Assembly (NCBI GenBank): GCA_002385265.1
Contig: DGDD01000256.1
Span: 1 to 12,133, forward strand
Reading direction: 5' to 3'
DNA length: 12,133 nt
Origin: Chitinophagaceae bacterium UBA3961
GTDB taxonomy: Bacteria > Bacteroidota > Bacteroidia > Chitinophagales > Chitinophagaceae
Part shown: in pieces, positions 1 to 5,230 of the stretch
Numbering within the stretch: the first letter of the stretch is position 1
How the letters are laid out: every line of letters starts with the position of its first letter
Position numbers and translations under genes: made by a program
The notes under the pieces: model-generated
The model's input: the letters and a program-made list of their open reading frames with translations, nothing else
What the model was told of the DNA's origin: nothing
The model's database searches: none

Positions 1-23
1 CACTTTCAATAAACTTATAGAGT

Positions 24-31
24 TATCTTTA
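24..31 (+). promoter_or_regulatory. Candidate -7 element for the SET/ATP-grasp block
   Basis: The octamer TATCTTTA matches seven of eight positions of the Bacteroidota -7 consensus TAnnTTTG and ends 27 bp before the first ATG of the SET gene. No convincing -33 TTTG lies at the usual distance (only TTTC at 4-7). This is a motif match in AT-rich DNA; the true promoter could lie upstream of the window. Confidence 0.3.
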
Positions 32-58
32 AATTACTTTAACACTAATCCTTAAGAA

Positions 59-556
59 ATGGCAGACAACAATCTTTCACAATTCAATACAGACGTGGTT
101 TTCACGGCTCCCTACGCAGTTGTCCTAAAAAATAAAACAACAGGCCAACAGCAATTGAACGCAACAATAAAGTTTAATTCGGGTGATCTTATCAGCCCCT
201 TTTATGCCGGCGAAACCCATTCAACACCCAACTATCTAACGGTTCAGGTTGGTGAGCATACGCACATAACGTTGCAACCCAGCCATCTTCAATATATTAA
301 TCATAGCTGCAAACCGAATGCATTCTTCAATACCGATACCATGGAATTGATCGCATTAGATACCATTGAAGCAGGCGAAGAAATCACTTTCTTCTATCCC
401 TCAACCGAATGGAAAATGGACCAACCCTTTGTTTGTCAATGCGGTAAACCCGAATGCCTTCAGTTAATTCAAGGAGCAGCCTATCTTTCCAATGAAATTC
501 TACAACACTATCGTTTAACGAATTTTATACAGGAGCAAATCCTACAAAAGGTATAA
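59..556 (+). CDS. Stand-alone SET-domain methyltransferase with post-SET zinc motif
   Basis: This 165-residue protein carries the C-terminal signatures of a SET lysine methyltransferase: NHSCKPN at 81-87 (cofactor pocket and pseudoknot), GEEITFFYP at 106-114 with the putative catalytic tyrosine Y113, and a post-SET cluster CQCGKPEC with C126, C128 and C133. C84 of NHSC would be the fourth zinc ligand, as in classical post-SET enzymes. SET proteins transfer methyl groups from S-adenosylmethionine to lysine amines, usually in proteins. The N-terminal half is degenerate: the usual GxG motif near the start of SET is not seen in residues 20-50, so activity is not certain. The protein has no signal peptide and should be cytoplasmic. 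It is the first gene of the block; the ATP-grasp gene starts 16 bp after its stop. The first ATG of the open frame is used. Family assignment is firm; substrate is unknown. Confidence 0.88.
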   Translation: MADNNLSQFNTDVVFTAPYAVVLKNKTTGQQQLNATIKFNSGDLISPFYAGETHSTPNYLTVQVGEHTHITLQPSHLQYINHSCKPNAFFNTDTMELIALDTIEAGEEITFFYPSTEWKMDQPFVCQCGKPECLQLIQGAAYLSNEILQHYRLTNFIQEQILQKV

Positions 557-572
557 ACAGCAAAACTGGTTC

Positions 573-1652
573 ATGAAGGCTTTTGATGACTATGCGCTTT
601 GGGTACTCGTACCACACCTGGAAACAGAAGATCCCAATCTTCAGTACTACTACGATTTCTCTCAAAGTTTGAAAGAATACGAAAAAGTATTCTCCGAACT
701 TAATACACCATGGCAATGGCAGCCCATAACCATCAATAATATTCCAAGTACCATTAATGAAATCAAGGAGAAAAGTCAACCTAAAAAACCCTTGGTCATT
801 AACCTTTGTGATGGAGATGAAGTAAATGGCACACCTGGTATCTCTGTCATTCATGAACTTGAAAAGCATCAAATTCAATATACCGGCTCTAACGCTTATT
901 TCTACGATATCACTACTTCAAAAATTCCGATGAAAAAAGCGTTCAACCAAGCAAAGGTTGAAACTCCCAAATGGGGCATCATCGACGAAACATCCCATTC
1001 CTTAGAAACCATTTGTGATCAAATAGAAACCCCTTTCATTATTAAACCGGCTATTTCAGGCGGTAGTATGGGTGTTTCTGTAAAGAATGTGGTTGAATCA
1101 AAACAAGAACTCATAGATCGAGTAAACGAACTCAATACCGGTTACCGGGGCTGGCAACTGAATACCGGTGGACTCTTCGTAGAACAATTCATTAAAGGAA
1201 AAGAGTTTACCACCTTTATCGTTGGTTCCTATACCAACCCCGAAGCGTGTACAGTTTATGAACCCGTTGAACGGGTGTTTCATCCCTCCCTTCCTGAAAA
1301 TGAACGCTTTCTATCTTTCGATCGGCTTTGGGAAATTTATGAAGACGAAACCCCAATGCCCAATGAAGAAAACTTCTACAACTATATCTCAGTAGAACCG
1401 GTACTCGCAAAAGCCTTGAAAGACCTTACTTTGAAAGCCTATTGTTCGGTAAAAGGTACCGGTTACGGTAGATTGGATATTCGAATGGATACCGAAACCG
1501 GCAATCTATATGTTCTTGAAGTAAACGCGCAATGCGGATTAAGTGAAGACGAAGACTTTACTTCTATCGGAGCCATTCTTAGAGTATCAAATGCAAGCTT
1601 TACCTCTTTAATTGAAACCATAATAAAAGATGCTATTAATAAGAAGATTTGA
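573..1652 (+). CDS. ATP-grasp ligase related to D-alanine-D-alanine ligase
   Basis: This is a 359-residue cytoplasmic ATP-grasp protein with the D-Ala-D-Ala-ligase layout. An N-terminal preATP-grasp domain contains NLCDGD at 77-82 and YTG at 103-105. The ATP-binding part has FIIKPA with K158 and the glycine loop GGSMGV at 163-168. Acidic ATP/Mg residues sit in LFVEQF (E204) and GKEFT (E211). The C-terminal metal-binding part is GYGRLDIR (297-304, D302) followed by LEVNAQCGLS (E316, N318). Such enzymes activate a carboxylate as an acyl phosphate and join it to an amine. True Ddl has NTxPG at the last loop, whereas this has NAQCG, and it sits away from murein genes, so a peptide or amino-acid ligase other than cell-wall Ddl is more likely. 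It is 16 bp downstream of the SET gene, hence very probably co-transcribed, and it is a paralogue of the ligase half of the next gene. Confidence 0.88.
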   Translation: MKAFDDYALWVLVPHLETEDPNLQYYYDFSQSLKEYEKVFSELNTPWQWQPITINNIPSTINEIKEKSQPKKPLVINLCDGDEVNGTPGISVIHELEKHQIQYTGSNAYFYDITTSKIPMKKAFNQAKVETPKWGIIDETSHSLETICDQIETPFIIKPAISGGSMGVSVKNVVESKQELIDRVNELNTGYRGWQLNTGGLFVEQFIKGKEFTTFIVGSYTNPEACTVYEPVERVFHPSLPENERFLSFDRLWEIYEDETPMPNEENFYNYISVEPVLAKALKDLTLKAYCSVKGTGYGRLDIRMDTETGNLYVLEVNAQCGLSEDEDFTSIGAILRVSNASFTSLIETIIKDAINKKI

Positions 1653-1681
1653 TCTTTTTATTGAATTATCTATTACATTTG
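1648..1681 (+). promoter_or_regulatory. Candidate internal promoter before the ATP-grasp-SET fusion gene
   Basis: TTTG at 1648-1651 and TACATTTG at 1674-1681 match the Bacteroidota -33 (TTTG) and -7 (TAnnTTTG) elements exactly, separated by 22 bp, slightly above the usual 19-21. The -33 element overlaps the stop codon of the preceding ligase gene and the -7 element ends 37 bp before the next ATG. It could give the fusion gene its own transcription in addition to read-through from the SET gene. Confidence 0.4.
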
Positions 1682-1718
1682 AATATACCTTACTAATCAA
1701 CCATCGTCGCGTTCAAAT

Positions 1719-3149
1719 ATGAGAGTATGTGTACTTCAGCCTGATTATTCAACAACAGGTGTGGATTATAAAAATTATGATCCCCCGAGAGATCTGGCGC
1801 CTCTATTACCGAACGATCAGGTTGACCATGTTTTCCTCAACAAGCTTACGACCTACCGTCAACTAAAAGAGCTAAGCAAAAAAAATTACGACATTTTTGT
1901 AAACCTCTGTGAAGGATACCTCGAATGGGAAGTGCCTTCAATTGACGTCATTCATACGTTTGAACTTCTCAACCTCCCACATACAGGACCGTCTTCAAAA
2001 CTTTACGACCCCACCAAAGAGCTAATGAAATATGTAGCTTATTGCGAGGGCGTGCCTACGCCACAATTTGTGTTGGTAGAATCGGAAGAAGATATCCCTC
2101 AATGCCTCAAACACCTTGAATTCCCGCTTTTCGTGAAACCGGCCAAAGCGGGCGATAGTTTGGGAGTAGACGAGCACTCGCTCGTTCAAAACGAAGAAGA
2201 GCTAAGAAAAAAAGTGGCCGATATTCTGGAAGAATACGGACCTCTTCTGGTTGAAGAATACATCGCAGGTAGAGAATTTACAGTACTTGTTGCCGCCAAT
2301 GGAGACAATGCTTGCAAAACATTCAAACCTGTAGAGTATAAGTTTCCCGAAGGCCGCGCCTTTAAAACCTATGCCCTCAAAACTTCGGAGCTTCATCCCG
2401 ATTGCAACTTTCCTTGCGACGATCCTATTGTAGAAAAAGAACTTCGGGAACATGCTGAACGCATCTTCAAAGGATTCGGTGGAATTGGTTATGCTCGTCT
2501 CGATTTCCGAGTAAATGATAAAGGCAAAATATTCTTTCTTGAAATAAACTTCACTTGCTCTGTTTTTTATAAAGATGGGATGGAAGGTTCTGCAGATTTT
2601 ATTCTAAAATTTGATGGAATTGGCCAGGAAGGCTTCCTTAAACACATCATTGCAGAAGGAATTGCCCGTCATAAAAAGAAACAACGCAAATTTGTTGTTC
2701 GCGGAAATTCAATTGCCGGATACGGCATCTATGCCAATCAAAACATTTTCAAAAGCGAAGTGGTTTTTGCGGGTGAAGAACGAAGCCAGCGAATTGCTAC
2801 CCGTCGCCACGTGGAAGCAAATTGGAACGAAAACGAAAAAGAGATCTTCCGCCGTTACGCTTGGCCTGTAAGCAACGAAGTGTTCTTGTTATGGGATGAC
2901 GACCCCTCCGGTTGGGCGCCCCAAAACCATAGTTGTGAAGCAAATACCGTTTGCGACGGACTGAATGTAATTGCGCTTCGTGATATCAAAAAGGGCGAAG
3001 AACTCACGCTCGATTACGCCGTATTCCTTGATGAACACATGGAGTCTTTTGTATGCCGCTGCGGAACACCTTCATGCCGAGGTCTTATCAGCGGTACCAA
3101 ACAAAACTCAATTACAGAGCGAGAAATTAAGGTGCGACAACTAAAATAA
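1719..3149 (+). CDS. ATP-grasp ligase fused to a C-terminal SET methyltransferase domain
   Basis: This 476-residue protein has two enzyme domains in one uninterrupted frame. Residues 1-315 are a D-Ala-D-Ala-ligase-like ATP-grasp fold: NLCEG 62-66, HTG 88-90, LFVKPA with K140, GDSLGV 145-150, LLVEEYI (E179), GREFT 184-188, GYARLDFR 257-264 and FLEINFTC 273-280 (E275, N277). A basic linker (HKKKQRK, 318-324) leads to a full SET domain at about 325-455: GYGIYA 334-339 (the GxG motif), NHSCEAN 403-409, GEELTLDY 426-433 with Y433, and post-SET CRCGTPSC (C446, C448, C453). All SET landmarks are present, so this copy looks more intact than the stand-alone SET protein. The enzyme could couple ATP-dependent amide or peptide bond formation to SAM-dependent methylation. 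Reaction and substrate are inferred. The fusion is real at sequence level: no stop, frame change or low-complexity seam separates the halves. Confidence 0.9.
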   Translation: MRVCVLQPDYSTTGVDYKNYDPPRDLAPLLPNDQVDHVFLNKLTTYRQLKELSKKNYDIFVNLCEGYLEWEVPSIDVIHTFELLNLPHTGPSSKLYDPTKELMKYVAYCEGVPTPQFVLVESEEDIPQCLKHLEFPLFVKPAKAGDSLGVDEHSLVQNEEELRKKVADILEEYGPLLVEEYIAGREFTVLVAANGDNACKTFKPVEYKFPEGRAFKTYALKTSELHPDCNFPCDDPIVEKELREHAERIFKGFGGIGYARLDFRVNDKGKIFFLEINFTCSVFYKDGMEGSADFILKFDGIGQEGFLKHIIAEGIARHKKKQRKFVVRGNSIAGYGIYANQNIFKSEVVFAGEERSQRIATRRHVEANWNENEKEIFRRYAWPVSNEVFLLWDDDPSGWAPQNHSCEANTVCDGLNVIALRDIKKGEELTLDYAVFLDEHMESFVCRCGTPSCRGLISGTKQNSITEREIKVRQLK

Positions 3150-3167
3150 GATCACTGTTCGGATCTT
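3148..3167 (+). terminator. Weak hairpin after the ATP-grasp-SET gene
   Basis: AAGATC and GATCTT form a 6-bp stem around an 8-nt loop, beginning inside the stop codon of the fusion gene and followed by only a short T run. It lies in the 129-bp gap to the convergent YdeI-family gene. The stem is short, so its role as terminator is tentative. Confidence 0.25.
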
Positions 3168-3278
3168 TCAATCTCAACACAATAAATCATATCTCCAGTA
3201 ACAGCATTTCCAATATAGCAACCGCTGATCGAAGCTCTACTCCTTTTCTACAAATCGCCTTGAATCATCTGTTAAATT

Positions 3279-3881
3279 CTATTGCTCGGTAATTTCTATT
3301 CGAAGCTTCTCAATTCGATTTAATAAAGTGCTCACTTGTTTTGCACTCGATAATCCAATAAGATATCCTCTTTGTTTACTAGGGCTGAGTTTATAAAAAG
3401 CCTCTTTGAAAAGAACATCCTTCTCAAATGCGTGCAGAAGCGGCTCAGGCAATGCATTTGCGGCTTTGGGTTTTTCCGCCTTTCGTCCCGAACGCTCAAT
3501 CTCAACAGCCTCTTGTATGAGTTTCAATATTACTGTGCGATCCTCTTTTACCTCCGATGATTTATAATACTTTATTATTCTTGCTTCTTGCGTATTAACA
3601 CCTTGCTGTATCAATTTTTTTGCGGAGTCAAGCAGCATCGAGCCTTTCAGAAAACTGATGCAAGCGTATTCTTTAAACGCGCTCAACAGAAGGATATTCT
3701 TGCCATTATCGGTATAACAGGGAACGCCCCATTTTACTTCTTCTACTAATCCCGACTCTACAACTATCTTTCTTAACTCAACTAAAACGGGCCTCCACAA
3801 GTTAACCTTGCAATCCGGCGTCGCGCCATACTTACAGCGCATACATCCGTCTTTCAGATATCCATCAACCGTATCTATCAT
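3279..3881 (-). CDS. YdeI/OmpD-associated family protein (DUF1801 plus OmdA-type C-terminus)
   Basis: This is a 200-residue cytoplasmic protein. Reading from the chosen ATG, it begins MIDTVDGYLKDG, has a conserved cysteine set CMRC and PDC (C13, C16, C24), then the DUF1801-like core EEVKWGVPCYT and SAFKEYACISF, then a C-terminal half typical of OmdA-like proteins with LSPSKQRGYLIGLSSAKQ. The function of the family is not established; E. coli YdeI is linked to stress or osmotic responses, which need not apply here. The frame stays open for 48 more residues upstream, but that extension is Arg/Gly-rich and encoded largely inside the purine-rich repeat, so the ATG at 3881-3879 is preferred. The gene is convergent with the fusion gene and transcribed away from the repeat tract. 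Confidence 0.85.
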   Translation of the reverse strand: MIDTVDGYLKDGCMRCKYGATPDCKVNLWRPVLVELRKIVVESGLVEEVKWGVPCYTDNGKNILLLSAFKEYACISFLKGSMLLDSAKKLIQQGVNTQEARIIKYYKSSEVKEDRTVILKLIQEAVEIERSGRKAEKPKAANALPEPLLHAFEKDVLFKEAFYKLSPSKQRGYLIGLSSAKQVSTLLNRIEKLRIEITEQ

Positions 3882-3940
3882 GGCGGCATTTTGATACAAA
3901 TTACCAAAACCATTCAGTATTCTCGTGTTCTTTCCTTCAA

Positions 3941-4335
3941 CCCCTCTCCCTACATTCCTCATTTCCTCGCTTCCTCTTCTCCTCGTTCCTGTCTTCCCCC
4001 TGTTCCTCCCCCTCTTCTTTCTCAACTGCTTCTCTCTTCCTCGTTCCTCGTCTCCTCGCCTCCTCTTCTCGTCTCTCCTGTCTTCCCCCTGTTCCTCCCC
4101 CTCTTCTTTCTCAACTGCTCATCTCTTCCTCGTTTCCTCGCTTCCTCTTCTCTTCGTTCCTGTCTCCCCCTGTTCCACCTCCTCTTCCTTCTCCTCTCCT
4201 CCTCGTTCCCCGTCTCCTCGCTCCTCTCTTCCCCCTGTTCCTCCTCCTCTTCTTTCTCCTCTCCTCCTCGTTCCTCGTTTCCTCGCCTCCTCGCTCCTAC
4301 CTCATATTCCCCTAATCACCCCCCCTCCTTTCTCA
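3941..4335. repeat. Degenerate polypyrimidine/polypurine tandem repeat
   Basis: The + strand is almost entirely C and T. It is built from about four and a half degenerate units marked by CCTCGC at 3965, 4054, 4136, 4216 and 4281, giving spacings of 89, 82, 80 and 65 bp. A 44-bp segment is repeated without change at 3987-4030 and 4076-4119, and diverged versions start near 4159 and 4224. The tract fills most of the 420 bp between two minus-strand genes. Their shared transcript, if any, would carry a G/A-rich spacer with runs of five Gs. The long open frames in it arise because C/T-only DNA cannot make stop codons on the + strand. No gene, tRNA or insertion sequence is seen inside it. Confidence 0.85.
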
Positions 4336-4643
4336 TAAACAAATGCTCTATCAAATACCAACTTCCGTCTTTTTCCATTCTTAGTTTCCACTCCTGTATA
4401 ACAGTCCTCCACAAAACCCTGCATCCTTGCGGCTTTTATGTCAACAGATTGAAGACCCTTCTTCTTCCAAGTACCCAGCAACACCCAATTACGTTCCAGC
4501 TGCCGAATAATCCGTTTCATTATCTCCGGCTTTTCATCCTTCTGTTTATAGTGAAAAGCGCTTCTGCAATAATCATTGCAAAACTTTTTGTCCGTTCTGC
4601 CCTTCACAATAGATCCACACCACTTACACAGCTTCGTTTCCAT
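4302..4643 (-). CDS. Small C4 zinc-ribbon protein
   Basis: This 113-residue protein begins METKLCKWCG and contains a four-cysteine zinc-binding motif CKWC...FCNDYC (C6, C9, C22, C26) followed by RSAFHYKQK. A basic, Trp-containing C-terminal region (about 45-113) resembles the small conserved hypothetical zinc-ribbon proteins common in Bacteroidota. Such ribbons usually contact nucleic acid or protein, but I know of no assigned role. The stop codon falls at the edge of the pyrimidine repeat and the last residues (GGGVIRGI) are encoded by repeat-like sequence, so the C-terminus may have been reshaped by the repeat. The gene is divergent from ssb across a 156-bp gap. Confidence 0.75.
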   Translation of the reverse strand: METKLCKWCGSIVKGRTDKKFCNDYCRSAFHYKQKDEKPEIMKRIIRQLERNWVLLGTWKKKGLQSVDIKAARMQGFVEDCYTGVETKNGKRRKLVFDRAFVYEKGGGVIRGI

Positions 4644-4740
4644 ACAAAAATAATTTAATTCGGTTGTATTTTACTGTTATATACGTTTACATGCGAATAT
4701 AAGCGTATAAAAAACAGATCCGAGCTTCTTACAACTTCAT

Positions 4741-4779
4741 CTTTGCCTTCATTAAGAGGCAAAGTTGTTCGCTTTGCCT
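4741..4779 (+). promoter_or_regulatory. Alternative-hairpin leader of ssb
   Basis: CTTTGCCT occurs twice, at 4741-4748 and 4772-4779, and its complement AGGCAAAG lies between them at 4757-4764. The middle segment can pair with either flank, giving two mutually exclusive 8-bp stems with 8-nt and 7-nt loops. The downstream hairpin ends 20 nt before the ssb ATG. A -7-like CATCTTTG overlaps the first copy (4738-4745), so the transcript might start inside the element; whether both arms are transcribed is unknown. The design suits attenuation or autoregulation by the ssDNA/RNA-binding product, but that is inference. Confidence 0.45.
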
Positions 4780-4799
4780 TTCACTAAAAAATAATAGCC

Positions 4800-5159
4800 A
4801 TGTACGAATTCAAAAACAGAATCCAATTGATTGGCCACCTCGGTCAAGATCCTGAAATCAAAACCTTCAACAATGATCGCAAGTTGGCAAAACTAAACAT
4901 TGCCACTAGTGATCAGTATGTTACTAAAGACGGTGTAAAAAAAGAAGAAACTCAATGGCACTCTATTGTCATCTGGGGGAAACAAGCAGAAAACGCTGAA
5001 AAATATCTTAAAAAAGGAGCCGAAATCTACGTCGAAGGAAAGTTGATCTACAATACGTATGTAGACAAAGACGGCGTTAAAAGAACAAGGGCCGAAATCG
5101 AAGCAAGCGGCTTTCTTGTGTTAAGCCCTAAACCGAAAAAAGAAGCCATTGCAGCCTAA
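4800..5159 (+). CDS. ssb: Single-stranded DNA-binding protein (SSB)
   Basis: This 119-residue protein is one OB fold of the bacterial SSB family: NRIQLIGHLGQDPEIK at 6-21, LNIATSDQY 32-40, TQWHSIVIWGKQAE 51-64, LKKGAEIYVEG 70-80 and a closing strand SGFLVLSP 103-110. SSB coats single-stranded DNA during replication, recombination and repair. The protein stops ten residues after the fold with KPKKEAIAA. The flexible linker and acidic DDDIPF-type tail, through which housekeeping SSB recruits partner enzymes, are absent. It may therefore be a secondary SSB paralogue rather than the essential copy. It stands alone behind its own leader and is followed by a strong hairpin; a helicase gene on the same strand starts 71 bp later. 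Confidence 0.93.
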   Translation: MYEFKNRIQLIGHLGQDPEIKTFNNDRKLAKLNIATSDQYVTKDGVKKEETQWHSIVIWGKQAENAEKYLKKGAEIYVEGKLIYNTYVDKDGVKRTRAEIEASGFLVLSPKPKKEAIAA

Positions 5160-5162
5160 ATT

Positions 5163-5185
5163 GATACCGGGTTTATCCCGGTATC
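5163..5185 (+). terminator. Perfect hairpin after ssb
   Basis: GATACCGGG (5163-5171) and CCCGGTATC (5177-5185) form a perfect 9-bp stem around the loop TTTAT, starting 4 bp after the ssb stop. The sequence after it (TCTATCC) is not a strong T tract, so it may act as a leaky terminator or mRNA-stabilising end. It separates ssb from the helicase gene. Confidence 0.6.
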
Positions 5186-5210
5186 TCTATCCTATACCAC
5201 TGTTTTGATT

Positions 5211-5218
5211 TATCTTCA
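5211..5218 (+). promoter_or_regulatory. Candidate -7 element for the helicase gene
   Basis: TATCTTCA, a six-of-eight match to TAnnTTTG, ends 12 bp before the helicase ATG. No TTTG is found at -33 spacing. It resembles the TATCTT octamers before the SET gene and pnuC, which is its main support. Confidence 0.22.
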
Positions 5219-5230
5219 CCGCCCCATTTT

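Noticed and set aside
525..1410. Minus-strand open frames of 61-117 codons inside the first ATP-grasp gene
   Set aside because: They are shadows of the plus-strand coding sequence, with no domain or spacing support.
573..1652. Annotation of the first ligase as cell-wall D-alanine-D-alanine ligase (ddl)
   Set aside because: The metal-loop NTxPG is replaced, there is a fused paralogue next door, and no murein synthesis gene is nearby.
3152..3268. Minus-strand short frame starting MIQGDL, interrupted by TAG, then reading ISGCYIGNAVTGDMIYCVEI to a TGA
   Set aside because: The second part looks protein-like and could be a gene remnant, but it is only 31 codons, has an in-frame stop and no recognised family. 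The opposite strand is equally open here, so chance is a fair explanation.
3882..4025. N-terminal extension of the YdeI-family protein
   Set aside because: The 48 extra residues are Arg/Gly/Glu-rich and come largely from the purine-rich repeat; the family start fits the ATG at 3881.
3941..4335. CRISPR array
   Set aside because: Repeats are degenerate, variable in spacing and all C/T; there are no unique spacers and no cas genes.
4645..4652. Exact TAnnTTTG match on the minus strand just before the zinc-ribbon ATG
   Set aside because: It lies one base from the start codon, lacks a -33 element and sits in A/T-rich sequence, so it is probably coincidental.
3891..4658. A 255-codon and an overlapping 137-codon plus-strand open frame, rich in Ser, Pro and Leu
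   Set aside because: Both run through the C/T repeat, which cannot contain stop codons on this strand, and the longer one lies antisense to the zinc-ribbon gene. Composition is low complexity with no domain.
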